Below are positions 1-11,220 of a stretch of 64,000 bases of DNA, in pieces. The notes under the pieces are model-generated. The model saw only the letters and a program-made list of their open reading frames with translations, ran no database searches and had not been told where the DNA came from. The stretch comes from Dichetophora obliterata. Lineage: Eukaryota; Arthropoda; Insecta; Diptera; Sciomyzidae. Position numbers and translations under genes: made by a program. The stretch's first letter is position 1. Every line of letters begins with the position of its first letter. Where the stretch lies: the NCBI GenBank assembly GCA_963920525.1, contig OY986435.1, forward strand, positions 172,151,827 through 172,215,826, given 5' to 3'.

Positions 1-1
1 T

Positions 2-3000
2 CGAACTACAAAGAGAAGAGATGATGGTCGATATGTTGTTTCTCTGCCCTTCAAAAACGAGCTCCAAAGTGGTTCCAAGCTGGGGTTCTCCAGATCGATT
101 GCTAACGCACAGTTTCTCCGAAATGAAGCCAGACTGTGCAAAAATGCAGACTTCAAAACTCAATATGACAGTGTTCTCCGTGAATATTTGAACTTTAACC
201 ACATGAAAATGGTTGCTTCTCCACGAAATTCCTATCTTCCAAATCACTACTATCTTCCACACCACGCGGTGATAAAACCTGAAAGCACAACTACCAAAGT
301 TCGTGTTGTGTTTAACGCTTCCAATCCATCATCAAACGGTATTAGTCTCAATGACATTCTACATACCGGTCCAGTTCTCCAATCCGATTTAACTCTCCTG
401 ATTTTAAAATGGTGTTTTTATCGTTTTGTGTTCAATAGTGACATCGAAAAAATGTATCGCCAAATCCTGGTAGAGCCCTCTCAAACAAAATTTCAGCGTA
501 TTTTATATCGTGACAATCCAAAGAGCGAAATAAAAGATTATGAGCTACAAACCGTAACTTTTGGGGTCAATTGCGCTCCTTACCTTGCGATTCGTACACT
601 TTTGCAGTTAGCAGAGGACGTTGAAGAGCAATATCCACTTGCAAGTAACGTTCTCAAACAAAACATGTACGTTGATGACGCTCTAGCAGGGGCTCATGAT
701 CTTAAAACTGCAGTTCAATCTCGAGATGAGCTCATTGCGGCATTAAAATCCGCCGGTTTCTCATTAAAAAAATGGACGTCCAACTCCAAACATCATCTTA
801 AAGGACTCCCTCGGGAGGATCTTCTCAAAGAAGATTTTCTTCAACTGGATGACACAAGTCACGTCAAAACTCTTGGAGTTCGCTGGAATGCTCATTCCGA
901 TTCCTTCTACTTTATTACTAAGCATATTCCTTACAACGACACATTCACAAAACGTGAAGTATTATCCGAAATTGCAAAGTTATTTGATCCAGCCGGCTGG
1001 TTAGCTCCATGCATCGTATATGCTAAAATGTTAATGCAGCAGATATGGCTTGAGAAAATTGATTGGGATGAGAATATTTCGAAAAATTGCCTCCGAAAAT
1101 GGCACTCTTTTATCACGAGCTACAAATTCATAGATAATATACAAATTCCTAGGTGGATAGAGTACTCTCCCGGTTGCGATATCCAGCTTCACGCATTTTG
1201 TGACGCTTCTGAGAGGGCGTATGCGACAACCATTTATGTTCGCATAATTCAAAATTCAGTTGTTTCCACTCATTTACTGGCAGCTAAGACAAAGGTAGCG
1301 CCAGTAAAAACCATTTCACTTCCAAGACTCGAACTGTGCGGTGCAACACTTTTATCTGACATGGTTGATCATATTTTTCCAAAGCTCGAAGTCCCAAAAT
1401 GTAATATGTTCTTTTGGACTGATTCCACGATTGTTCTAGCGTGGCTTCGAAAACCTCCATGCCATTGGGTAACTTTCGTTGCAAACAGAGTTTCTAAAAT
1501 TGTACAAGGCGTTGGGTCAAGCAATTGGTTTCACGTTGATTCCGCTTCAAATCCAGCAGACCTGGCAAGCCGTGGGGTACTTCCGCAGGATCTAGTTGGT
1601 AATGATCTGTGGTGGCATGGCCCTGACTGGCTTAAATTTTCTCCAACACACTGGCCAAGTACGAATCCAGACGATTTCATAGAAATACAGCTTGAAAAGA
1701 AACCAATTAAGTCTAATTTTACTTTTTTCCGAAATTTTGAGGACATAATCGAACGTTTTTCCACATTGCCAAGAGCGCTAAGAGTGCTTGCATATCTTTT
1801 CCGATTTTTCTATCATACACATCCAAGGCATTCTTCCAGTTTTAAAGCAGATTCTTTACTTGTTACATCCAAAGAGGTAAGCCAAGTTAAGACACGCCTC
1901 ATAATTCTGGCTCAGCAAGTTGCGTATCCTGTTGAATATTTGAATCTAACCAAAAAACAGCCTCTAGCAGCGTCCAGCTGTCTTTTAAACCTTAATCCGT
2001 TTGTCGATAATTTCGGCCTAGTAAGAGCTTGCGGTAGACTCGCTTCGTCTCCCGCATTATCCTATGATGAACGCCATCCAATCATACTTCCATATAATTG
2101 TCATTTGTCTCGACTTCTAGTTCAATTCACTCATGAAATCTCCATCCACGGAGGTAACCAACTAGTTCTGCGACTTATTCGACTCCAATTTTGGATTCCA
2201 AAAGTAAAAAATCTCATAAAAACGACAATCCACAGGTGTAAAGTATGTGTAATCCACAAGAAAAAGGTTCAGGGTCAACTTATGAGTTCCTTGCCCCCAG
2301 AACGAACAGAAATTTCACGCCCATTTGCCAATACTGGGATGGATTTTGCTGGGCCATTTGATATTAAAAATTATACGGGCAGAGCGTGCCTTATTACCAA
2401 AGGATATGTTTGTGTCTTCGTGTGTTTCTCCACTAAAGCAATACATCTTGAAGCGACATCAAGTCTGTCTACTCCTGCATTCCTAGCTGCCTTTAACCGA
2501 TTTGTTTCTAGACGTGGCTGTCCAGTCAACGTCTATTCCGATAATGGAACAAATTTCGTCGGCGCTTCCAAAGCATTAACGAATGACTTCAATAGAGCTG
2601 CTCGTGAAGCGCTTATTTCGGCTTACAGCAGTCAAAATCTGTCATGGAATTTCATTCCTCCTGGTAGTCCTCACATGGGTGGATTATGGGAAGCTGGCGT
2701 TAAAAGTTTTAAGACACATTTCCGAAAAATAGCCGGTTCCTTTAAATATACCTTTGAAGAGCTTTCCACGCTCCTTTGTAAAATTGAAGCATGTTTAAAC
2801 TCTCGTCCATTATCTCCAATGTCAGAGAATCCAAATGACCTTACCTCACTTACCCCAGGTCACTTCCTTATCGGTACTCCAATTCTAGCGCCTCTAGAAC
2901 CCGAGATTCAGGAACAGCCTATATCGATTATCAATCGATGGCAACGTCTTAAAGCACTTCATCAGAATTTATGCTCTCGATGGAAGCATGAATATCTCAA

Positions 3001-3226
3001 AGAGCTTCACAAACGAAACAAATGGAAGAAACCGGAACCAAATTTGGGTACAAATGTTATGGTAGTAATAAAAGACGAAAATCTACCTCCGAACGAATGG
3101 CGACTTGGTCGTATTACGAAAACTTATTATGGTAGCGATAAACGTGTTCGAGTAGCAGACGTTTTAACTGATCGAGGAATCATTACACGCCCCATAGTAA
3201 AGCTCGTCGTTCTTCCAGTCAACTGA
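2..3226 (+). CDS. pol: BEL/Pao pol polyprotein (RT-RNase H-integrase), 5' partial
   Basis: The frame is open from base 2 to the TGA at 3224-3226. No ATG was accepted as start: the codon at 188 is TTG, and upstream codons read DGRYVVSLPFK, a typical pre-RT stretch of BEL/Pao pol. Residues are counted from base 188. The RT has motif A near DIEKMYRQILVEP and the catalytic YVDD at 161-164. RNase H has FCDASE (D339), ELCGATLL, FWTDSTIVLAWL and NPADLASRG. Integrase has an H2C2 zinc finger (HEISIHGGNQ through CKVC) and a DDE core at D719, D785 and E835 (GMDFAGPF, YSDNGTNF, GGLWEAGVKS). The end matches a DUF5641-like region (EWRLGRITKTYYGSDKRVR). The enzyme would copy the element RNA to DNA and integrate it. 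All catalytic residues I looked for are present. Confidence 0.9.
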   Translation, partial: RTTKRRDDGRYVVSLPFKNELQSGSKLGFSRSIANAQFLRNEARLCKNADFKTQYDSVLREYLNFNHMKMVASPRNSYLPNHYYLPHHAVIKPESTTTKVRVVFNASNPSSNGISLNDILHTGPVLQSDLTLLILKWCFYRFVFNSDIEKMYRQILVEPSQTKFQRILYRDNPKSEIKDYELQTVTFGVNCAPYLAIRTLLQLAEDVEEQYPLASNVLKQNMYVDDALAGAHDLKTAVQSRDELIAALKSAGFSLKKWTSNSKHHLKGLPREDLLKEDFLQLDDTSHVKTLGVRWNAHSDSFYFITKHIPYNDTFTKREVLSEIAKLFDPAGWLAPCIVYAKMLMQQIWLEKIDWDENISKNCLRKWHSFITSYKFIDNIQIPRWIEYSPGCDIQLHAFCDASERAYATTIYVRIIQNSVVSTHLLAAKTKVAPVKTISLPRLELCGATLLSDMVDHIFPKLEVPKCNMFFWTDSTIVLAWLRKPPCHWVTFVANRVSKIVQGVGSSNWFHVDSASNPADLASRGVLPQDLVGNDLWWHGPDWLKFSPTHWPSTNPDDFIEIQLEKKPIKSNFTFFRNFEDIIERFSTLPRALRVLAYLFRFFYHTHPRHSSSFKADSLLVTSKEVSQVKTRLIILAQQVAYPVEYLNLTKKQPLAASSCLLNLNPFVDNFGLVRACGRLASSPALSYDERHPIILPYNCHLSRLLVQFTHEISIHGGNQLVLRLIRLQFWIPKVKNLIKTTIHRCKVCVIHKKKVQGQLMSSLPPERTEISRPFANTGMDFAGPFDIKNYTGRACLITKGYVCVFVCFSTKAIHLEATSSLSTPAFLAAFNRFVSRRGCPVNVYSDNGTNFVGASKALTNDFNRAAREALISAYSSQNLSWNFIPPGSPHMGGLWEAGVKSFKTHFRKIAGSFKYTFEELSTLLCKIEACLNSRPLSPMSENPNDLTSLTPGHFLIGTPILAPLEPEIQEQPISIINRWQRLKALHQNLCSRWKHEYLKELHKRNKWKKPEPNLGTNVMVVIKDENLPPNEWRLGRITKTYYGSDKRVRVADVLTDRGIITRPIVKLVVLPVN

Positions 3227-3318
3227 CGCGTTTTACACGTCCTTATTATCGTATTCATAATAGTCATTAATAATAATTCCATATCATTTATCAGCTTTCA
3301 TCATCATTCACCACAACT

Positions 3319-3338
3319 CCTTTTACTTTTTTTTATAG
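3319..3338 (+). promoter_or_regulatory. candidate 3' splice site before second BEL/Pao ORF
   Basis: A pyrimidine-rich run ending in TTTTATAG lies six bases before the ATG at 3344 (AG at 3337-3338). It has the form of a splice acceptor. If used, splicing from a donor near the 5' LTR would give a subgenomic mRNA for the downstream ORF, as retroviruses do for env. The donor is not in the window, so this is inference from sequence form only. Confidence 0.4.
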
Positions 3339-3343
3339 ACATC

Positions 3344-4198
3344 ATGGTTAGTGAATCCAAAAATAAGCGATTCCGCGGTCGAAACTCCAAGACTCATCAC
3401 ACCAAATTTACAAAAGCGGTTCGTCGCTACGACCGAAATGACTTTCCGTGTCGCATCTGTGACGAAAATCATGCTCTCCGATTTTGTACTATATTCCTCG
3501 CTATGAACACGGAAAAACGAATGCGCGTCGTACTTCTCCACAAGTATTGTGCAAATTGCTTAGCTCTTAAGCATTCCAGCGGATCATGTCGCAGCAAAAC
3601 TGGGTGTCACTACTGCCGAGGGGATCATCACACCCTACTTCACATGCACGACCGCCTGCGAAATCCTCGATCTGTGGCTCTGAACGATGACACTCCGTCA
3701 CGACCATCTATCGAGTCCATTCTGTCTCAACACGTCGTCACTTTGCTCCCTTCGGCTGTGGTGCAGCTGGAAATACAAGGAAAACGACATTTCGTCCGAT
3801 CGTTGCTAGATCCGTGTCGACCACTGAGTCGCATTTCGTCCGAACTCGTCAAGAAACTCCAGCTAGCCACCTCAACAGTTGGTGACCAACGGATTTGTTC
3901 CGTTCTCATACGATCTCCATACGATCCAAGATTTAAAATACAAGCAAGTGCTAGCGTCAACAATCGCATAACAATGCAAACTCCTTCAAAATCCCTTCAT
4001 GAATCCATCAAGGAAAAATTTAACAATGTGGTACTCGCTGACCCTAAATTTTACAAGTCGGCACACTTATCCCTAATTTTAGGTGCTGATCTATATCCAA
4101 AGATAATTCTACCAGGGATGATGCCCAGTACAAACGGACTTCCTGTAGCTCAAAATACCGTGTTCGGGTGGATCCTATCAGGATCGTGCGCCCTTTAA
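3344..4198 (+). CDS. zinc-knuckle and retropepsin-like ORF downstream of pol
   Basis: An intact 284-codon ORF with a true ATG. Residues about 35-105 are rich in Cys/His: CRICDENHALRFC, then KYCANCLALKHSSGSC, then GCHYCRGDHHTLLHMHDR. These are the knuckle pattern found before the protease in BEL/Pao polyproteins. About residues 140-284 resemble the DUF1758/peptidase A16-like region (FVRSLLDPCRPLSRISSELVKKL, LILGADLYPKII, GLPVAQNTVFGWILSG). The usual catalytic Asp-Ser/Thr-Gly is not obvious: the position reads LLDPCRP, so proteolysis is doubtful. It has no signal peptide or membrane segment, so it is not an env. A nucleic-acid-binding role is plausible. It ends with TAA at 4196-4198. I recall similar stand-alone ORFs in fly BEL/Pao elements but cannot verify this here. 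Confidence 0.75.
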   Translation: MVSESKNKRFRGRNSKTHHTKFTKAVRRYDRNDFPCRICDENHALRFCTIFLAMNTEKRMRVVLLHKYCANCLALKHSSGSCRSKTGCHYCRGDHHTLLHMHDRLRNPRSVALNDDTPSRPSIESILSQHVVTLLPSAVVQLEIQGKRHFVRSLLDPCRPLSRISSELVKKLQLATSTVGDQRICSVLIRSPYDPRFKIQASASVNNRITMQTPSKSLHESIKEKFNNVVLADPKFYKSAHLSLILGADLYPKIILPGMMPSTNGLPVAQNTVFGWILSGSCAL

Positions 4199-4522
4199 AT
4201 AATTAATTTGTATGTTCTATATTTTCTCTTGAATGAATTTCCTTACTTAAAATTTGAAGTAATCAACCAAAAGGCAATTTATCACTATTTATACATATAA
4301 GCTTACCATATATTTACGATTGTGAATTATACCGTACAATAAACTATGAATTCTAATTCCTAAAATTTTATGTTTAAACATTAATAATTTGAATAGCCTT
4401 GTATCTGAATAGCACATTCATTTTTTTTTTTTTTTTTTTAAAACCTTATAATAACGATTCTTTATTTTCTTATTTCATGCCGAGCGGTCATCCCTAAAAC
4501 CTTTTTTTTGCAGCCATACTGC
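4199..4522 (+). other. BEL/Pao 3' non-coding spacer
   Basis: AT-rich non-coding DNA between the second ORF and the candidate purine tract. It contains a run of about 19 T at 4421-4439. I see no ORF or structured RNA in it. Confidence 0.5.
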
Positions 4523-4536
4523 AAGGTGGGCGGCGA

Positions 4537-4790
4537 TGTTTATGCCAAAAGGCTGGCAACCCTGGCAGCTGGAGCTTTTGCTCAATTAATGTTAAGACTA
4601 TGTTAAGTAATATTATTGTAACTCTTTAGGTTCGTAAGCTTAGTTCATAGTTTATGTTTTCACTTATACCTGTACGCTCGAAGTGGTAAGTGGCCGAAAC
4701 AAATAAATAAAGAAATCAAATTCTAATTCTTTCCTGTGTTAATTTCTGCTTTTACTTATACCTGTGCGCTCGCCGTGGCTTTAAGCGACA
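4537..4790 (+). repeat. candidate 3' LTR of the BEL/Pao element
   Basis: A purine-rich tract (AAGGTGGGCGGCGA, 4523-4536) is followed directly by TGTTTATGCCAAAAGG, the usual arrangement of a plus-strand primer and an LTR start with TG. Overlapping AATAAA signals lie at 4702-4711. A near repeat, ACTTATACCTGTRCGCTCG, occurs at 4662-4680 and 4754-4772, so the LTR may carry an internal duplication or the R region may fall between the copies. The end is set at a CA near 4790 and is uncertain because no second LTR is available for comparison. Confidence 0.45.
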
Positions 4791-5429
4791 TTTCAATCAA
4801 ACACTTACTAAGGTTATCAAAAAAATGTCGTAATTTCTGCGTTATAGCAGTTAAAACACAAAAACAGCAATTGTGCACATATAAATATTTTCTATTGCAC
4901 AAGCGAGATTTCACAATATTTTCGACTAACAGTACTACGAATACGAGGAAGAGAAGATTTTTCTGTTCAACAAATAAACTACACCCTTTAAAAAAATTAT
5001 GGCAAACTCAAAAAAATTGTGTTGTTATAAACTAGGGAGAAAAAATAAAAATTATTTGTGCACATAAAAATACTTTACTTTTAAAAGTAAAATATTACTT
5101 ATAAAATAAACACCTACTGCAAAAATATTGTAAGAAGTTAAGAAAAAGTTATTAAGTTATTTGAAGTTTGAAAGTTTTTGTATGGAAATTAAATAAAAAA
5201 TATGAAAAATATTCCTGAAAAACAGCATTATCTTTAGTCCGATTGCAAACATTTACAATTTTTTGAAGCAGATTGAAAAACTTTTTTCGGACTATAATTT
5301 CTGACAGTTAATTTTTTGCAACTATTACTCCAGCTAATATTTTTATAAAAAAATCAATTTTTAGACGTGATTTCAAACCCATCCATCTGAAGGATGGCTA
5401 TCGCTAGAGTCGAAATATTTGGGGAATCA
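4791..5429. other. AT-rich stretch, no gene seen
   Basis: Very AT-rich sequence with poly-A/T runs. A short open frame at 4736-5035 has no recognisable domain and overlaps the candidate LTR, so I do not call it. Confidence 0.5.
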
Positions 5430-6080
5430 TCATAACTTAAACCAAGGATTATTTTGAGTAACCGACCCGAACAACTTTTTTTTCTATGAAGCATGAGGTG
5501 ACTTAAAGTTCGTATGATGCACTCGATTTAAATTTTGTAATGCAATCAATTTAAAAGACCCATACAGTTGACTGCTGTTTACTTTCAGGCTTTCACGAAT
5601 AGATCCATGACTCTTCACTAGTCACGATCTTATGAACGTCTTTTAATGCATCGTGATTGTATTTCTTGAGCGTTTCGTTGCACCTATCGACACGAGTCTT
5701 TTTTTTAGCGATTGCCAAATGATGTGGAATCCAACGTAAATAAATCTTTTCCACTAATGCACTAGTGCTTGTAAAATGATATGTATTCTAATAGAATCCC
5801 AGAAACCCAGAAACGTTACATGACGATCAAGCATTATCAGTTCGCGAACAGCATAAATGTAATGTAGAACAACAACAAATCTTGGACGCCCTTCACGAAA
5901 ATCGTCAGAGAGCGAAGTACGGCCCTGCTCGATTTTTATGTACCACCGATATACAGAGGTATTTGATAGTGCTTCATGGCGAAAAGTCGAATTGAATTTA
6001 TTGATGCACTCTTGTTGAGATAATTCACGTTGAAAGTTGTAAAAGATAATCGCACGAAAATGTTCACGTGTTATTTCCAT
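5430..6080 (-). pseudogene. mariner transposase relic
   Basis: Starts at an ATG complementary to 6078-6080. The first 80 or so codons read as a mariner HTH N-terminus: EHFRAIIFYNFQRELSQQEC, SVYRWYIKIEQGRTSLSDDF, REGRPRFVVV, then AVRELIMLDRHVTF. Further along the minus strand, after several frameshifts and stops, HKIVTSEESWIYS is visible near 5620-5580. It corresponds to the mariner catalytic region around the first Asp (here degraded to SEES), followed by KQQSTVWVF. The third catalytic region is not visible. It is a dead copy. I did not find its terminal repeats. Confidence 0.75.
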
Positions 6081-6386
6081 TTATTTTGCTGAAATATACT
6101 TTTAAAATATACTCTAAGCAACATTATAAGCGCACAAACACAAAAATGTTGTGAGCCAAAAAATGTTTAACTTTCCAATGGAAACGTCAGTTTGACTGTA
6201 ACGACATTAGTATTGCCAGATCCTGAAATATATGTAGCAGCCTACGTAACTATAGTCTCAGGCAGGCTCTCAGGCAAAAGCTCTTCAGTTTTTTCTGAAG
6301 AATATTTAAATATATCTAAAAATAGAAGTAAAGCATGGGTGGACAGTTGCATATATATGTACAGGTGCAGTCAAAATAATAGCAGT

Positions 6387-7029
6387 GCTCTTATATTTAC
6401 TTGATTGCTAAACCTTAACAGGTTTTATAACAAATTTAAAATTATAAAATAAGATATTTAATACAATTCAAAAATATAAAGTATGATTTTGATTGAAATC
6501 ATGTATTATTAACAAACTAAAAAGTTTTAATAAATTGCTTAAAGTATATAATTTTATTAAAGTATAAAAAATAACAAAGAAAAAAGTTAAGTCAAATCGA
6601 ATGATATCAGACAGCAAAGCAGGGTTGTCTTGTTTTCATAAAATAAAGAAAACCTGTTGCGAACGCAGGCTCCAAGAAAAACTAGGTCTTATGGGCCACT
6701 CATATTAATATATTACAAATCGATCTAACGTAGTGTTTCAAGAGGTAAAAAGACACCAAGACACCACGGTACCGTCGACAAATGTAGTCACAATCATCAT
6801 GAAGATAAGAGGCAATTGAAGATCCCAGGTTTAGGTCCATTCAGATTATTTGGATGTTTAAACACCAAAATTTTCCATTTTACGCTTAGGTCCATTTATT
6901 CATTTAGATTGTTATATTAATGATAATGTGTTTACTAATCACCAGATGCATCAGATATATGTTTGAAAGAACTTTACATAATCAACGTCGGTACTGCAGG
7001 TAATCTATAATTTTATGTTTGATTGTGTC
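6387..7029. other. possible Tc1-like interior, no readable gene
   Basis: This stretch lies between the left Tc1-like terminal repeat and the 3' end of the Jockey-like element. All frames are broken. I could not match it to a transposase with confidence. Confidence 0.3.
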
Positions 7030-7040
7030 CATGGATTCAC

Positions 7041-9895
7041 TTAAGGATATAACATCAGATACAAAATTAAAATCACCGCAAGCGCTTCTAAGAGGTTCAT
7101 TTTGCAAATAATTAGTTCTACATAATTAGTACAATAATTAGTACAAAAGTTCATGTGGAGTAACTCAAAAGATCTTCTAGGACGAAGAGGAATATTAAAA
7201 TATACTTTACTCAATAAATATGGACTGTTGACATATTCATGTAAAAGTTTTGTAATCCAACAAGCATTTATCATAATTCTCCGATTTTTTAAAGAAGGAA
7301 GATTTAAGAGTTGTAACTGATATTCATAAGATGGTAAGTGAAAATCAGTATTACAGTAAAGATAGCTTAATCAAAACAAAAGAAATTGTTTCTGCACTGA
7401 TTCAATGTCGTCTATGTAACAACCGTATCGTGGGCACCAAATAACTGAAGCGTATTCTAAGATAGGCCGCACTAGGGAAGTGAATAAGGTTTTCGTTATG
7501 AATGGATCATTAAACTCTTTTGCCCAGCGTTAAATAAACCCTAAAGTACTATTTGCTCTATTTATTATTTTATTTACATGAATATTAAAGCGTAGTTTAG
7601 GATCCATTGTAACTCCAAGATCATTGAAAATATCTAAGGACTCCAATGGATAGCCACAAATTTTGAAGGTACATTTAATTGGTGGTTTGCGCGAGAAAGA
7701 CATATGCTTGCATTTCTTCATGTTGAGGTCCATACGGTTCGTTTTGCACCAGTTATGAAGATGATCAATGTCGGCTTGCAAAAATACAGCGTCATTATCA
7801 TTTTTAAAAGAAAGGAAGAGTTTGACGTCGTCAGCAAACATTAAGATGCTAGAATGCATTATGACAGATGGCAAATCGTTTATAAAAAGTAGAAACAGAA
7901 GGGGCCCAAGATGGCATCCTTGAGGTACTCCTGAAGTAACAGGAAACTCATGTGATTTCTTGAGCTGAAAAAGAACAGATTGTGTTATATTGCTTAAGTA
8001 ATATTCAATCCACTTTACCAACGGTATAGCAAATCCAACAAGATGTAATTTTAAGATCAATAGTTTCTGATTTACAACGTCAAAAGCTTTGCTAAGATCC
8101 GTGTAAATAACATCAGTCTGCATGCCTTTTCCAAAATTTTCTATAGTTTTTGATGTAAATTTGAGAAGGTTAGTAACAGTGGATTTTCCAGAAAGAAATC
8201 CATGTTGGAAAGGAGATATTAAAGATTTAACGCTTGCGATAGTCGTGGTGTAACAATTGTCTCTAAAAGTTTAGGCAAAGCGCTTAAGTTTGCGATGCCA
8301 CGGTAGCTATCAATTAAATACCTATTTTCGGATTTATGCAGCGAAATAAGAAATGAATGCTTCCAGGCTGCAGGAAAATAGCAGGATTTTAATGATGAAG
8401 TAAATAGTAAAGAGATTGGAGTTACTAATTCTTCACAGCAGTATTTTAATATACATGAAAGTATGTTATCAGGACCACTTCTTTGTGATGTTTTAATTTT
8501 TTTAAAAATGATAAGACTGTGTTTGTGTCAATTATTGGGAAATAAATATCCCCCGATTGAATATTAAAAGGATAACTTAAAAAATCATAGGATGATGATG
8601 AATAAGTCGTCTTGAAAAAATCAGCAAAAAGATTGCAAATACTATTATCATTATCAGAATTATACTTCATAAAAGAAGGATAGGAATCAATCTTACGTTT
8701 TGTGTTAACAAAGTTCCAGAAGGATTTAGCATCAGATTTGATGTTTAATTTTACTTTTGTTAAGTAGATATTATAGGATTGTTTGCATAACAGTTAGTAA
8801 CTGTATTTAATCGAGGTATAGCATCCAAAATCGCATATGTTATGTGTTTTTTGATATTTTTTATAGTATTTAGATTTCAAGTTTCTCATTTTTCTTAATT
8901 CATTTGTGTACCATACCGGACCCGATGTCAAAGAGGCTTTCCTTTGCGGAACAGCCTTAAGAAAACAATCATTGAGCGTTCTATTAAACGCATATACCGC
9001 ATCATCAAGACTCTGAGAAGAAAACTTTTTGTATTAATATTTAGAATAGAATTCCAGTTTATATTAGACAAGTTATTCTTCAAAATCACATTGTTTGTTT
9101 TTTTAAAGTTAAACTCAATAGGCGGTTGAGAATCATAGCACTGCACAGATGGTTTTATAAAATTTAAAATAATTACTGATGTTGGATGATGAGAATCTTC
9201 GGGTGTAACCAGGGGATCTGATTTAGACACAGAAGCGATATTGCTGTCATCAAAAAACACCAGATCAAGCAAACGATTATTTTTGTTAAAGATGCAGTTA
9301 AGTTGGAACAGGCCTTGGATTGAGAGCTCGTTTAAAAAATAATTATCAGATGAACATTTAGACGAAGGTTAAAATATTTCAGGAATTTCAGAACAGCACT
9401 TCCAAGAAACGTTTGGCAGGTTAAAATCTCCAGTTATTAAAATATGATCATTAGATTGCAGTTTTGAGCAAACTTTACTAATAGAAGCCAAATGTTTGCT
9501 ATAAACTTCTAAGGTAGAAAGGGGAGGAATATATGAGCATGTAATAAAAAGGCTCAAGGAACCAAACTTGACATGAACACAACAGAATTCAATGTCCAAG
9601 GATTCTGGAATTAATAACTCTTCAGAGAAATGTGTTGCTTTGACTGCAATCAACACACCCCCACCTTTAGAGCAAATACCAGGAATAGAATTTCTATCTT
9701 TGCGGTATATGCTAAATTTATTGCACAGAATTTCAGTATTTAGAGTGTTAGGTTTCAGCCAAGTCTCACTAAAAGCAATTATATTAAAGTGAAGGTTGTG
9801 ACTCAAAACTAATATATTATTTAGTTTTGTGTTAATGCCACGAACGTTTTGGTAAAGGATAAGGAACTGAAAGGAACAATCTAGTTTTTTTGATT
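7041..9895 (-). pseudogene. Jockey-like ORF2 (endonuclease-reverse transcriptase) relic
   Basis: The endonuclease begins near 9895 with FLILYQNVRGINTK, then IIAFSETWLKPNT, GGGVLIAVK and GDFNLPNVSW (catalytic Asp/Asn). These are APE-type endonuclease motifs that nick target DNA. The RT follows with YTDLSKAFDVVN (motif A), SGVPQGCHLGPLLFLLFIND and the catalytic MFADDVKLF near 7840-7815. The C-terminal part (NIPLRPRRSFELLH) reaches about 7041. Frames break between about 9369 and 9272, 8928 and 8670, 8446 and 8123, and after 7530. The pieces are colinear with one protein, so this is a single decayed ORF. Confidence 0.85.
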
Positions 9896-10343
9896 CTTGT
9901 TAAAAACCGGAAAAGTAGCCAAGGAAGTTGTAGGCCGAGGTCTAGAAATAAATTCATGCACTAATAAATTCATGCATCGTATTGTCAGGCCAAAACTTTT
10001 GATCCAATACCTTGTGAAAAAGATCACTAGGCAAAGATATTTTGAATCTTGATAAATTGAATTTGTAAACAGAGATATTTTTATTTACAACATTCGCTTA
10101 GAGTTTATATAGAATAACACGTCTTCACCGGCAAAACGAGAAACAAATATAGATTTTGCAGGCTCAATAATCACAAGTTCTTTATGAACAGGGGCTTTGA
10201 TACTGCTGTTCGATATCTGTTTCGGTATCGCTCCTGTAGAAACCGAAGTAATTTGAGAAGGTGCGGGGACCACATTTGAGGCAATACAAGTTTCAGCGTA
10301 AGTTTTCCTCTATGCTTTCCTCTATGATTGGTATTGCTTCAAC
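9881..10343 (-). pseudogene. Jockey-like ORF1, 3' part
   Basis: Continues the ORF1 fragment at 14649-15067 on the other side of the hAT. Readable pieces include AKSIFVSRFAGEDVLFY and YKFNLSRFKISLPSDLF, typical of the conserved C-terminal region of ORF1 in this type of element. The stop (TAG, complementary to 9881-9883) lies just before the endonuclease frame. A 12-bp imperfect duplication (TTTCCTCTATG units, 10306-10329) and a frameshift near 10275 show decay. The nominal start at 10273 is GTG and is not a real start. Confidence 0.65.
10336..10343. repeat. 8-bp target duplication, left copy (hAT)
   Basis: GCTTCAAC directly precedes the hAT terminal repeat and is identical to 14649-14656. Eight-base duplications are diagnostic of hAT integration. 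Confidence 0.9.
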
Positions 10344-11220
10344 CAGGGAACGAAAATAAACCGAACGATATTTTAATGTGCCTCGCATGGCATGAATTTC
10401 CGTTCGGTTGCGTATATGTCAGTGCAGACGAACATAAATGTTATTATTCTGTATCGTTCGCCAGCATAGCATACACTACATTATAATTATGTTTGCATAC
10501 TCTCTACTCAACACATTCGGCATACGATATTTTTTACGTAGGCTATTCTCTCTCATTTTGGGTCTCAGAATCAGTGTTGCCAACACTTTTTCATATGTAT
10601 AAAATTATATATATAATGTAAAAAATGTATTTTCAACCAACTCTTGGATATTTAACTCTATTTGTGCAAAAATTCCCTCATCATCAGATGAATCGTAATA
10701 TTTATATACAGACACGGGGTTTTGAAATATTAAATTTCAAGAAGCCTTCTGGTATGTCACAGCAATAGCAAAATACATGTTTTAAATCTTTTTCAATAAA
10801 CACTATATCACATTACGCATATGCAATTCTATATTTTGTTCATGCTCTGTTTTTACAATGTTCATTGCGCTTTTTACTTACCTTTCCATTCTATGTTATT
10901 AAATACACATATAGGTTTTTATTTTGCGTAAATGAAAATTTTAATTTGCAAATATTTTATTCATAAGAATGCGCTAACATTAAAACCTTAACAGATAGGA
11001 AAAACAATTTTTCTATTGTTTCTTAAAAAAAAGCCGGCAACACACTTAAAAACAAGCATTGAAAACTTTAAATAATTATTTTTAAAAAAATATTCACTTT
11101 TCAAAACAAGCTAGAAAAAGCTAGAAGATTAGGGTTGTCAATTCGGTGACCAGCGTGTAGATTGACTCGTAGAAGATTTACATTTACTATTTAAATCGCT
11201 TTCAGAAAAGAACAAAAAAG

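Larger units (their letters stand above)
1..4790 (+). mobile_element. BEL/Pao LTR retrotransposon, 3' portion
   Basis: The element enters from the left edge. In order it holds an open pol frame (reverse transcriptase, RNase H, integrase, C-terminal DUF5641-like region), a second ORF with zinc knuckles and a protease-like region, a spacer, a purine-rich tract and a candidate 3' LTR. The domain order RT-RH-H2C2 zinc finger-integrase core is that of BEL/Pao. The 5' LTR and the start of pol lie outside the window. Both ORFs are free of stops, so the copy is either young or selected. The placement of the knuckle/protease ORF after pol is unlike textbook BEL/Pao order (gag-PR-RT-RH-IN). The right boundary near 4790 is approximate because the partner LTR is not visible. 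Confidence 0.85.

Noticed and set aside
931..1764. Minus-strand open frames within BEL/Pao pol
   Set aside because: Antisense to a clear RT/RNase H coding frame; no domain.
4736..5035. 99-codon open frame (+)
   Set aside because: Overlaps the candidate LTR, has no domain and has AT-driven composition.
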